Shown: positions 36,229 through 47,151 of the stretch, one piece after another | Numbering within the stretch: position 1 is the stretch's first letter | Layout: each line of letters opens with the position of its first letter | Source: Membranipora membranacea | Lineage: Eukaryota; Bryozoa; Gymnolaemata; Cheilostomatida; Membraniporidae | Assembly: GCA_914767715.1 (NCBI GenBank) | Contig: OU612071.1 | Location: 16,736,948 to 16,800,947 of the forward strand | Direction of reading: 5' to 3' | Length of the DNA stretch: 64,000 nt | Position numbers and translations under genes: made by a program | The notes under the pieces: model-generated | The model's input: the letters and a program-made list of their open reading frames with translations, nothing else | The model's database searches: none | Told to the model about the DNA's origin: nothing

Positions 36229-38518
36229 GGGTAGGTACGAAAAACCGAACCACGAACTCACGAACTACGAACCCTCTAAACACCGAACTCAGGATTATCC
36301 TCTCCTGCTTAAATCAATTTGCTCAAAGTTTAAATTGTCTGTAGCCAATGAAATGTCATGTTTTTGATAAGTGACCAATAATATAACAGACATCAAACTT
36401 TGACTTTTAATAGAGCTCATTGCATCCTAACTAGGTGCCCTAGCTCAAGGTCACTTGATGAAAAATTATGGAGAGCAAGATGGCACAGTTTGGTGCACAC
36501 CAAGTAGATGTCATTGTCAAATTAGTCATCATGAATCCAAATGAACTTTTGCATTGGAGAGAGGAATGGTTTGACTATATATATATTCCTGCAAGTTTGA
36601 AAATGATGGAAGTATGTGGAGCTACTACAGAAGGCTGTAATGGAGGACACTCCGCACTTATTTATTAGAAATGGTCACAGTTTAGTAAATTGGAGCCCCT
36701 TTGACTCGTCACAGGAGGAGCAGAAGGCTGCCTCCTGAATCATCACCTCTCAACAGAGTTAACAAGTATGTACTATGGGTGTTGGCCTATCTTGAAATAT
36801 TGTTTTGAAAGCTCATGGCTGTTCTTTGGTTTCAAACAAAGCATGAGGGGGAAAGTAGGACCTCTAATATACATTAAAATTCTTCTATAAAAAATTGAGC
36901 TTAATTACTATATATATAACTATAACTGTTAACTGTTAGGTCTTACATACAGCATTTTGTGCTACTCTAAGATATATCAGATCAGTGTTGCCTCTCTGAA
37001 ATTTACATTAGCTTGATCAGGCTTCATCATCTATGAATGATCCTACTATTATGAAAGTGGTTAGGCAAATACTATATATTAACTGCATATTCTGTAATAA
37101 CTAACATAAGAAATCTTGTGTTTGTAGATATCTATGCGGGCCCTTACTCATTACAACCTCAGCTATTGATTTCTCTGACTCGTACCACAGAATACAAAAT
37201 TATTTTGGTCCGATGGTCAGACTAACATGCTGTACTATAGCTGTGTAACGAAGTCAGGTTCAAGCTGTGGTGGCCCGGACTAAACTGATAATGATAATAT
37301 CCTAGTCTTCTGAAACGGCCTCGTGTAAAACAACTACATAGTAATTAAGCTGCAAGTTGGGTCAGGTATGTACCAAAATTAATTGGTGTATTATTCATTT
37401 TATCCCAGTCGAGCATGATTGATAATGTAATGTGGTGTAAGCTTCACCAGTCACCATCTAGCCATAAAAAAAGCAAATAATATTAACCGGCAATGAAGAA
37501 ACGGGGAGCTTGCCTCATGCTGCCCTAAAGCTATGAGTAGAGCGCAGTGAGCAAAAAGTGAGTTTTAGATTTTAACTGATAATATCATGACATATGATAT
37601 CAAACACTTCTCTTTGAATTTGAATGTGATATTTTCTCTTTTTTTAGTTACGCAGTACCAGAAGTCACAGCACAATCCTAGTGATAGCTGTTATGCAACA
37701 GTGATGGCTTGGTAGTTAGCTTACTGTCATTAACAACGTATATTGCCACTACCATTGGATAGGAACTGCTTTATGTCCCCGATGGTCTACCATCACACGT
37801 GTATTCACAGACATGAATGCTCACACTTCAGTATTAATCCACCTGAGCCATTACTATTCTCTCAGGCCTTTTTTTCTGCCTCTCATTTTGCCGCTTTTTC
37901 AGGCACCATAATATACAAATAAGTTCATTGAATACACGTGTAAACACCATCAACAGTCTCTTCTCTGAACCATTACCTTTATTTGAATGCGCATATAATA
38001 TGTTATCTGATTGGATCACCTTATCACTCAAACAGTGCAATGATCACATAAACAGAGTATTTGCAAGCATCATTTAGTAAGTAAAAGCATCACTGCGTGC
38101 ATTTGTGCATAATCACTCAATTATCCAGGATCAGTCGCACCACCATGGTAATAATCACTAAGTTTGAACTTGGTGGCTCCCAGCTCTCCGGAACCTCTGT
38201 CTCAATCTGGAAATCGTTCAGGCCATGATCTAGCCTGGTGTCTCTTCTAGAACAAAATCCCCTTCTTTGTTCAGTCGGGGACAAACTCCCTGCTCCCCTC
38301 CCACTCTCCCTGCTCATATGGCCCAAACTCTCTGCTGGGATTGGAGTTGTCCTCTACCATTTGCCAAAATGCAAGAGAGGATAACTGTTCATCAAAGTTT
38401 TGACTTTTTGTTACAAAGAACATCATTGGCCGAAATTATGTTATCAGACACATTGAGGGTTCGGTTTTTTAAAGGTTCGTTGCTTGTGAGTTCGTGGTTC
38501 GGTTTTTCGTACCTACCG
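36229..38518. mobile_element. 2.29-kb TIR element with 9-bp TSD, Mutator-like
   Basis: The inverted ends share GGTAGGTACGAAAAACCGAA and the following dozen bases (left 36,230 onward, right to 38,517), with weaker similarity to about 80 bp. An exact 9-bp direct repeat, CAGAAAAGA, flanks it at 36,220-36,228 and 38,519-38,527. A 9-bp TSD is most typical of Mutator-like elements. No transposase is recognised inside, so it is probably non-autonomous. It is nested within the P-type element and therefore younger. Confidence 0.72.
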
Positions 38519-38774
38519 CAGAAAAGAAGACCCCAGAGAAATCCATAAATTTGGTACCACAACTATAGAGCACAATGGAATGTTTATGTGTTGCTCCCCA
38601 AATCCAATATGGCTGACACCATACACACGCCTCCACAGGAAACGCAATGCTATTAGTCAATGAGTCATAGCTCTAGGGGGATAACTCTATGATCTCAGCT
38701 GCCATTTTAACGGTTTTATTTGAAATGAAGCATTGTGACAATAAAGGTTCATTCATTCATTAAACGAGAGCCAA

Positions 38775-39508
38775 CTATTTACCTTGTCTTATGAGTCCTG
38801 TCTCCATTGTGATTAGCTGCTGCTCTTTGCCCTCCTGTTCGTCTTTCACCAATATTACCGTTCTGCTTAGCTGCTTGTCTTGGCTCTTCTGCACTTCTTT
38901 TGGCTCTTTTGTCCATATTACCATTGGGCTTGGCTCCTCCTTCTGTTTTCTTGTTACCATGAGTCCTGTCTCCGTCATGCTTATCCGCTGCTCTTAGTCA
39001 TCCTGAACGGCTTTGATCCCTATTACCGTTGTGCTTAGCTGCTTCTCTCGGCTCTTTTGCGCTTCTCTTGGTTCTTTTATCATTGTTACTATTGTGCTCG
39101 ACTCTTCCTGCTCCTCTCTTGTTGCCAGAAGTCCTCTTTCCATCGTACTTAGCTGCTGCTCTTTGCCCTTCTGAACTGTTCTGATCCCTATTACCGTTTT
39201 GCTATGCTGCTCTTCTTGGCTCTTCTGCGGTTCTTTTGGCTCTTTTGTCATTGTTACTATTGTGCGCAGCCCTTCCTGCTCCTCTCTGGTTGCCAAAAGT
39301 CCTCTTTCCATCGTGCTTGACTGCTGCTCATCGCCCTCCAGTTCTGCTTTCATCCTTATTACCGTTGTGCTTAGCTGCTTGTCTTGGCTCTTCTGACCTT
39401 CTTTTGGCTCTTTTGTCGATGTTACCAATGTGCTCAGCTCTTCCTGCTGTTTCCTTGTTTCTTTGTTCCCTCTTTCCATCCTGGTTTGCTGCTGGTCTTC
39501 TGCTGCCT
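38775..39508 (-). CDS. Repetitive Lys/Glu/Gln-rich exon-like segment
   Basis: A minus-strand frame made of about four and a half tandem 56-residue units (168 bp each). Each unit carries a METGL or MERGLLATR start, a (V/I)TM(T/I)KEPKE core, then QKSQ(D/E)KQLSTTVI and KGKEQQLST. Units in the middle are most alike. One in-frame TAA (about 38,994) lies at the junction after the third unit. A possible splice acceptor (gacgacag) sits at about 39,508, and a possible donor (AAG/GTAAAT) at about 38,779. The composition predicts a charged, coiled-coil-like or disordered protein. No family is recognised. The plus-strand open frames over it are its complement. It may be an exon of a gene otherwise unseen, or a pseudogene because of the stop. 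Confidence 0.42.
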
Positions 39509-39559
39509 GTCGTCACCTCTCCACCATTGCATCTCCTGCCATTGGTTTTAATCAACCAT

Positions 39560-41230
39560 TAGTATTGGAGGCCAGTATTATTTGATTATATACATAATTG
39601 GTTCAAGTCATTGCGTAGTGATGTATTCACAATAATGGCTTAAGTATTTTGCTTCAACACCAGTTTATAGTTACTTACTTACGCTTACTTTTTTTTACAA
39701 TATTACAATCAGAGTGGTACTTTTTGTATTCAGAAACCCAATTTCTCTATTTAATTTCCTACTGATATAGCATTCACCGCATCATCACTCCAAATGATCA
39801 CCTCAGATGTATTAGAACACATTGATTATTTGCATACCAGATTATCGATCCATTGATTATTTATTCGAAAAACTACACTCCATGACTTGATCATGACAAC
39901 AAAGAAGCATTTTATAAGAGTTATCTGCCTTCTCAACACTGAGCTGATAACTAGATTACGTAGTGACAAATTAAATATACAATAAGTGAATGGTTTTAAT
40001 GTCCTTGATTGTAAATTTTCTGTGAGTACTGCAATAAAAACATTATAAATCAATGATCGTTTTTTGACAATAAAATAAAATATAGTATAACATTATTAGA
40101 AATTTTATGCCATCCAGGTCAGTAACAGAACAGGTCAGGTATCACAGGATATAGGGTCACCACAGGTGAGACTCTTACCTGCCCCTGCGTACCTCACTCA
40201 CTGAGCTATGACTAGCATTGATATAAGTGACAGTCAAACATGTATCACTGGTTCCAAAATTCAAGTAAAATGATCGATAAATTAAATTAAAAGTGGAATT
40301 TGTTAATATTTCATGAAGGGAGTTGATATAGAAGCAAACAACATTGGTGGTATCACTTCTGCTGGCATGTGAGACACACCAGATGGGAAGCATAAAGTGA
40401 TAACTCCTAGTGTTCAAGCCTGTGCAAGTAGTAGTGCTACGGAATCGGTGCAGGTGTGGATAGCCGGGAGTAGTATTCCAATAACTAAAGCGGTTAACAT
40501 TAAAATGCTTCTTCCTGCCATCCAAACACAGTTGGAGCGCCTATATTATGCCTTACCCTGTCGAGTATCGATTCAATAAATCTCTAGTACAGGCTCATAG
40601 GCAGGTTTTCACAATGCATTTTGTTTTTGTTGGAGTAGGGTGTGCGGGACATCATTAAATCCAGGAGAGTGTTTTGATTGGCTCGAGAACAAAACTTTTA
40701 GTTACCCCCATGGTATTTGCCCTGTAAAATGCCTGTGGTAGCTGACCTTTGGATTCTCACAACATGCATAGTATCGAGTCAATAAAGAAAAGTGACCGAT
40801 AACACTGATTAACCAGTTACCCAAATAGAAAGGGAATCTAAGTCAGTAGTATTCCAGCGAACTGATTGAAATTATGTTTTAATTTTTTCTTCTTTCTACA
40901 GATAAAATCTGACACCTATTATAATTGACCCACAGTATTTTTCCTCAGCGTATTGATGACCCTGAATTTTAGGCTATGCCTCAGCTGGCTAGAGAGTCTG
41001 AATTCTTACATCATATAATAGAGAATAATTGATAAAATCCTGAGCTCTTATCTTTTTCGTAAGCAGGATCAATCAGAGCCTTGCTAGCTTACACCATAGA
41101 CTTAATGTACTTTATTAAGTCTACAAAGTCTGTTGTGCATCTCTGCAAACAGCTGGAGTAGAGAGGGGAGTTGCTTGTAACTGTATCAAATTCCGACGGC
41201 TAATATCACCCGAGGTGAAAGAAGGCAAGC
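39560..41230. other. No gene recognised; one tRNA-like SINE
   Basis: At 40,120-40,215 the minus strand reads GTCATAGCTCAGTGAGTGAG, a tRNA-like A-box shared with the SINE at 19,110-19,256, and similarity to that region continues to about 40,290. The rest shows no supported coding sequence. Confidence 0.45.
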
Positions 41231-41247
41231 CCAGAAAACATTCTAAC

Positions 41248-41500
41248 CCTGTTTATGACAAAACAGAGGGTGGGCTGCCCCTAAAGACGGACGCAAGTTG
41301 CCTGGAGTCCGCGTACTGAGAGTGTGATACATCCTAGTAAACTAGAATTCATCCTATAGGTGAGGCCATGGCGGACCTCCTAATCGTAAGTGTGCAGCAA
41401 GCTGCCAGAAACTGAAACAGGCACTAGTCGGCCATTGGCAGTGACACTTTGATCTTAGCCAATAGGCCGAGAAGCATAGTGTATATATCTTTATGTATAT
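41248..41500 (-). mobile_element. U2-headed SINE, copy 7, with 16-bp TSD
   Basis: An exact direct repeat, CAGAAAACATTCTAAC, flanks it at 41,232-41,247 and 41,501-41,516. The SINE body with its U2-like head ends at 41,476 (GCTTCTCGGCCTATTGGCTA, then AGATCA). About 24 AT-rich bases (41,477-41,500) lie between the head and the TSD and appear to be a 5' extension unique to this copy. This is one of the two best-defined copies. Confidence 0.78.
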
Positions 41501-41519
41501 CAGAAAACATTCTAACAAC

Positions 41520-42578
41520 TCTTTTGTTTTACTTTCTTACTGACCTATGATTTTATACAAAATATCTTTTAGCTTTATTCAGTCTAAAAAAAAGTGATTT
41601 TATGCAATTTTTTCGATTACTCTGTTCATTTGTTATACCTATTGCCAATTCAATTTTTTAATACATGAACTGTTGATTTCCATAATCTCAACCAATCCTG
41701 ACATACTACATGGCTGGTTCTAAAACACATATTTCAGAAATTATAGCTACAAGGCAGATAATTCATCGATTTGCTTCGGACTGAACAGCCTATTTTGTAT
41801 TAGTTTGAGTACAATAGTTGCTGAAGCACAAGACTTTGTATTAGATTAATAATTATTTATTTATTTATAGAGGCTTTCTTAAAAGTTTACAGATAACAAA
41901 AATTGTTCTATCATAGGTAACTTGTTGACCTCTGAAAAAAAGCAAAATAAACCATTAAAAGCCTACTATCAAAATTAAACACAGAGTGAGTGATAACGGA
42001 AAGCTTTGGGGGCCATTGCTTAAAGTTGCCTGTTGCAGCTTGTCGCTTGTCCCCAGTTGATTGCTTATATAGGGAAGGTATCTCCTAACAAATATGCTCC
42101 TTCTATTCCAGAGGCATGATATGCTAGAAGCAGCCACGCTATAATAACTCTAAAAAATGATGGTATGGACAATTTGCGATGGTAGGAAAACAGCAAGTGA
42201 TCTAGAGTAACACATTTTGCTGTATGCAAAAACAGCAGGCAATAAACAAGGCCCCCCTGCCAGGCTCTCTCGAAGTGTTCTATGTGTTGTGATTGAATAT
42301 CTATAATATCTTTTGACATGCATAGTAATGTGGTCACGGATTGAAGAAGGAAAATTGCTAGTGGCAGTTGTGAAGGTCCCTAGCTAGTCATGTACTTTTG
42401 AATTCTGAGCTGGTTTGGTTTTTGTGATGTGGTATGGTTTGAAGGAACATAGATGTCTGTTTTTGTCTTTGCTTTTGCTAATGTATGTCTGATACAAAAA
42501 TACAGTTTTTATTTACATAATCTTGAACTGTACGTGATGCTCCCTTGCACCTTAGCATGTTGATATTTTTTAAATAAT
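41520..42578. other. No gene recognised
   Basis: AT-rich. 41,700-41,830 carries a distant copy of the 1-180 repeat ('gcagataattcatcgattt' then 'cggactgaacagcctatttt'). The open frames at 41,955-42,337 minus have no domain. Confidence 0.4.
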
Positions 42579-42587
42579 ACTCAATGC

Positions 42588-42923
42588 TAGCCTGTCTTAA
42601 CAAGGTTTGTTCGGTTGGGGGGGGGGGGGAAAACAAATCTTGTCAACTCTAGCACGACTCGATGTCGAGCAGCCGATATTAAGTATTGTCTTCTCTTGCA
42701 ATCGGGTAGATAACTCTTTCATCACACCAATCAATTTTAATTAATTAATTAATTAGATAACTCCTTTATCACATTACAAATTGAGTGGTGTGATAAAGTA
42801 GTTATCTACCCGATCGCAAGAGAAGACAATATTTAATATCGGCTGCTCGACATCGAGCAGTGCAAGAGTTGACAAGCTTTGTTTCCCCCCCCCCAACCGA
42901 ACAAACCTTGTTAAGACAGGCTA
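42588..42923. mobile_element. Foldback MITE with 9-bp TSD
   Basis: A 336-bp near-palindrome. The arms start TAGCCTGTCTTAACAAGGTT and stay complementary for roughly 140 bp each, around a short AT-rich centre (ttaattaattaattaatt). The exact 9-bp TSD ACTCAATGC lies at 42,579-42,587 and 42,924-42,932, pointing to Mutator-type mobilisation. G/C homopolymer runs in the two arms differ in length. It would form a very stable hairpin. Confidence 0.85.
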
Positions 42924-43209
42924 ACTCAATGCATACTTTAGATTAACCAAAGAATAGTGTAATCAAAGTCTACCAAATTCGTTTGTCTATCATAGTCTGG
43001 TGGCAGCCTTTGCGAAGATGTGGCTAGAAATAGAGGATCAATAGTAAGTCACCTCAAAAAAATCGGATTTATTCAAATGTCCGCTTTATTCTGCAACTTG
43101 GTGTAAGGAACAAAATCACGATGTTGCGAACTGCATGAGAATCACTATCTACACTCAATATCTTAAATTGGAGTGAAAGATAGGAGAGGACTGCCATTGC
43201 CAATGTAGT

Positions 43210-43540
43210 ATACTTTGAATCAACAATTTCAGGGCATGGAACTACTCAGTAGCAATTGCCCAGCACAAAAACTACATAAACTCAAAATGTTAAGATGTGC
43301 AAGTGATATTAATTCACTACTTTCACACACCTAACTGGAGACTTCAACCAAATCTTGAAAGAAGTGTTGTATTTTTGCAATTGTTACCGTGTATCATTGC
43401 TATTAAATGTGGTAGTATGATTATAATAATTCAATTTGATTGTTTTTGGGGAATTTACTGTGTCCTCATGCCATACAAAACGGTTTGACAGATGTCTAAT
43501 TGTGAATGCTATCAGAGACAAGGGGGACAACTCATACTTC
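43210..43540. repeat. Diverged copy of part of duplication block B
   Basis: Similar to 13,070-13,400 and 23,575-23,910: shared 'caatttcagggca-tgga', 'actcagt-g', 'ttgcccagcacaaaaa' and 'gtgttgtatttttgcaattgttac'. More diverged than the two main copies are from each other, so this is an older member of an interspersed family. Confidence 0.55.
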
Positions 43541-43662
43541 ACTCCGTTATGTGATGGAATGAATTGCCATTTCCCAGAACAAAAGTCTGATTACACTAAT
43601 GGGACATTCATCAGGGGCGTAGTTTAGGAAAAATTGTAGGGGAGACGGCAATCCTGGCACCA

Positions 43663-43771
43663 GGTTGAGTATTGTAAGCCCTTCCTGTGGAGTCTGGGGT
43701 TGAGTATTGTAAGCCCTTCCTGTGGAGTCTGGGGTTGAGTATTGTAAGCCCTTCCTGTGGAGTCTGGGGTT
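43663..43771 (+). repeat. Perfect 35-bp tandem triplication
   Basis: Three identical 35-bp units beginning GGTTGAGTATTGTAAGCCCT, followed by a four-base partial unit. The absence of any mismatch suggests a very recent expansion. Confidence 0.92.
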
Positions 43772-43904
43772 AATCGTTTAAGAGATATAAATAGCAAATA
43801 GTAGACCGAAATGAGCTGATTCTGATATGGAATATTTTTACGATATCATTTTAGGCCACTCCATTTGACAGTTTAGGGGAGGCAGAGGGTCCCCTAGAAC
43901 TACG

Positions 43905-44110
43905 GGATGAGCAAGCCAGGAAGCTCAATACGAAGGAGTTGCAGAAATTCTGACATAATTACGCTCACAGCTTCCTTCAGATGAGCCAGGAGGCTCAATG
44001 GCAAGGAGGAGCAGAAGTTGTAAGAAACAACTTTAATGCTCACAGCTGAGATCAGGGTGAGCCAGGAGGCTCAAAAGAAGGGGCAGAAACTGTTCAAATC
44101 TCAAGTTCTA
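43905..44110 (+). repeat. Degenerate tandem repeat of about 65 bp
   Basis: Three units each containing 'gagccaggaggctcaa', then 'aaggag' and 'gcagaa', at about 43,910, 43,982 and 44,051. The core 'agcc-gga-ggct' is itself palindromic. No coding function is evident. Confidence 0.6.
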
Positions 44111-44692
44111 AGCTCACAGTCAGGAGGTTACAAGGATAGATGGTGAGGAGGTGAGGAAAGGAGATGGGTACATGAGGTGAGATAAAATGACCCTTTGATG
44201 TCATGGTTTCAGTTGTTGAATCCTCGAATATTTGTTAATGCAAAACAAGCAGTTGCTTCTGTCCCACAATGCATCACTTATTCTACAAAAGGTTATACTG
44301 GTGATGAATCAACAATCTTTGAAATTATACCATCTTGCACTTACCTCACCATTAGATTTAAAGGGCAGTATAAATATATCATTGCGTCAAATCATCTCAT
44401 ACTGATTTAAATACAATAATGGCTCGAGTATTTAACTTCACCACTTTAGATTTGGATGGCTTACTGATTTTTCAATTATATAAGCAGAGTGTTAATTTTG
44501 GTATTCCTATTGTGTGATACCAGATAAATGCGCTATCATTGCAAATGGTAAACAATATTATGTAATTTTTTCTTTCAATTATTTACAGTCCTGCTTCAGC
44601 TATGCACACAAAATTTTGACAAAATCTTCCCAGCCACACACACTTGACGGGGACGTTTTTAATAATGGACCAACTATGGAAAACATATCTTA

Positions 44693-45111
44693 AGCTGCGT
44701 TTACATTGTCAACTAATCTGCCTATTTGAACAACACCGACATTCGACACCGACAAATCTTCTAATGTAAACATTGTGTCGGTGCAGACTAATCGGAGTTT
44801 AATGAAATCGTTGCTCTGTGATCATGTCACAGAATGAACGACACAGGGTCCGATTCCATTGATACATAGCCAATTAAAACACAGATATTACTAGCTGTAG
44901 CTATTGTACAGGGGTAATATTGTCGCAAAATGGTAGCTGATTGGTCAATATAGTTGCTTGATTGATAGATCAGGGTAGAGTTATTAGACCGACAAATCTA
45001 GTGTAAAAGCAAAATCGTTATGACCTATATTACACCAACATTTACTGCCGACAGTTATGGTATGTCGGTGTTGTTCAATTATGCAGATTAGTTGACAATG
45101 TAAACGCACCT
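44693..45111. mobile_element. MITE with TTA target duplication
   Basis: 419 bp with inverted ends AG(C/G)TGCGTTTACATTGTCA continuing for about 50 bp (ACTAATCTGC, then ACAACACCGACAT). TTA flanks both ends (44,690-44,692 and 45,112-45,114). A 3-bp TWA-type duplication is typical of PIF/Harbinger elements. No coding sequence inside. Confidence 0.7.
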
Positions 45112-45114
45112 TTA

Positions 45115-47121
45115 AAATTAGGGCTGTGAATTATCCGCATCATTTAGAAGATTAACGTGATTAAGGTTAATAAGATGAATCTTTGTAATCTTACTTTAAT
45201 CTTCCACTGGCCTACGATAGAAAACAAGTGCCTAGTATGCCCCAATCTCCCCAGCAATTCTTCATCTTCACCAAAACTTGTTTACATTTTGCAGGAAGTA
45301 ATTTAGATCGAAAATGTTCTCTGTTGTACATTTCAGAGATAACTGTATTTGGGCTGTTCTTCCATGCCAACTGTCAAAATTGTTAGGTCACTCAGCTAAA
45401 TATTTTTACTATCGGTGTTTCAAAGTACTCAACTAGTTTTCTACAAGTTATTTTCCTGTTTTGCTTGGTGACCGTTTTGCTTTGGCTGAATAATAAAAAG
45501 AGTGAGCAATATGCTCAATAATCACAATGAGCTTAGTTTAGACTATGCCAATACTCAGTACTCATACTACTTGCTGTGACACCAAGTTTGAGTTTTTTTT
45601 AGCATCAGGCAGCCTATTTTCAGTAGTCAGTGGTTCTGTGGAAAATATGGCCTCATTCACATATCACTTCTCTCCACTTAGGCATGTAGGGCAATTGATG
45701 CAAATTAATTCCTCGCTCATCTGGTGAGCGATGTTGTACATTTTTATTAGTAGCAAAGTTTTCTGATAATTCTGCTAGCATAGTTTAGCTGATGTATTCT
45801 ATTTATGCAGTTGCTGCCAATATTAACAGATTGCACAAAATATAACGTAGGTAGAAGAGTTGAACATAAGTATTTTGTCGGGTCATCATACTCTTACTAA
45901 GAGTTTTCTGTGCTTACAAAAATTGTGAGCGGACAATTCGAATGGAATGCTCTCAATTTCCATCATAATGAAACGAAAAGAAAAGATTTGTCCCGGCGGG
46001 GATTTGAACCTGGGCCTCCCGCAATATAGACTTTGATGCTACCTTGCACAGCTGCACTATCCATTAATTACAGCATAGCTTGCCTGGTCATCTAAATACA
46101 CACTCATTGAATAAAATGTCAATCCAATTATATAATTTTGACTAGAACTGTAAAGGCTTATACTATAACTATACAATAGCAATAATGAATGAAATTTATT
46201 TAGCAGGCAGGGAGTTTCGAACAATTCTAGAATTGTTCAGAATTGTAGACAATTCTTGGGTATGAAACGCAGTGGTATGGTGCCTGGCCTGCATGGGTTT
46301 GGGGTGGGATGAACTCCTGCTCGCTTTTCTTAACCCATTATTAACACTGTGTACAGTTAACTTATAAGAGTGTGATACTACAGGTTTTCCACAAATCACT
46401 AGAAAAAAAAAACATTCTCTAGAATGATGCCTTTCTGGTCGTCTTAGTATCGCAGCTGCTCATGGGGCAAAGACTGTTCCTTGAGGCATATATGCGTCAC
46501 GATCATTGATATTCCTTTTTAAATGCAAGTTCGATACTCTAGTAGCAAGCTCCTCTTATGACAAGGTAAATGTATCCTTTTCTCACAACATTTTTTAATG
46601 TTTGTGATAGATAATAAATCAATCAATCAATCAAATGTTGGTCATCCATGAGAAATAGAGTTTATCTTTTCACATGAGTCATTTTAATCACCTGGTATGG
46701 GGTAACCATTTAATATTATTTTCTATCTGTCAGATGTACTTGACTAGGCTCTTCAGGAAATGTAAGTCAAGAAAGTACTATTTTGATGACGACGTCTCAA
46801 TGCCTTTGTAACAAAAAAAGATAGAAATCGTTTACTACGCTACTTCGTTTATTAGATAGTAAAACTTCGAATATATATGAGACATGAAATATCTAAACCA
46901 ATAATAAAACAGCAGTTCATATGATGGTAACAAAAGGTAGTTAGGATACAGCGAGCAAATGAATATTCAATCAATTAATTTTGATGACAGCACAATCAGT
47001 CATGAATCTTGGCACATTCTTAAACATGGTGACATATTAATGATGATGATATGAATTTGTCTATTCACATTGATGTCATCCTTACATCACGGCCTACCAG
47101 AGCTATTGTTTGCCTCAACAA
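45115..47121. other. No gene recognised; one tRNA-like fragment
   Basis: At 45,988-46,065 the minus strand carries a T-arm-like sequence (AGGTTCAAATCCCCGCCGGG) preceded by anticodon-arm-like bases. Stem pairing is poor, so it is probably a tRNA-derived SINE remnant. A short TCAA repeat lies at 46,615-46,632. The remaining sequence shows no supported gene. Confidence 0.45.
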
Positions 47122-47151
47122 AAATTATTTGCTGTCATTCCTCACCTATCC

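Larger units (their letters stand above)
31406..38691 (-). mobile_element. P-type DNA transposon with nested insertions
   Basis: The ends are inverted repeats starting CATAGAGTTATCCCCCTAGA, identical for about 32 bp and similar over about 110 bp (31,406-31,515 and 38,570-38,691). An exact 8-bp direct repeat, ATCTCAGC, flanks them at 31,398-31,405 and 38,692-38,699. An 8-bp TSD, CA-starting termini and internal THAP and transposase remnants together identify a P-type element. Its 7,286 bp include a CR1-like LINE fragment and a 2,290-bp element with 9-bp TSDs, so the original was shorter. The orientation follows the coding remnants. Confidence 0.82.

Noticed and set aside
39199-39562. Plus-strand Leu/Ser/Cys-rich open frames as membrane proteins
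   Set aside because: They are the complement of the repetitive Lys/Glu/Gln-rich minus-strand frame, and the plus-strand frames show more disruption.
45988-46065. Functional tRNA gene on the minus strand
   Set aside because: A B-box-like sequence is present, but T-stem and acceptor pairing fail and no proper A-box or D-arm is seen. The same applies to the tRNA-like pieces near 5.0, 7.65, 19.2, 32.78 and 40.2 kb.
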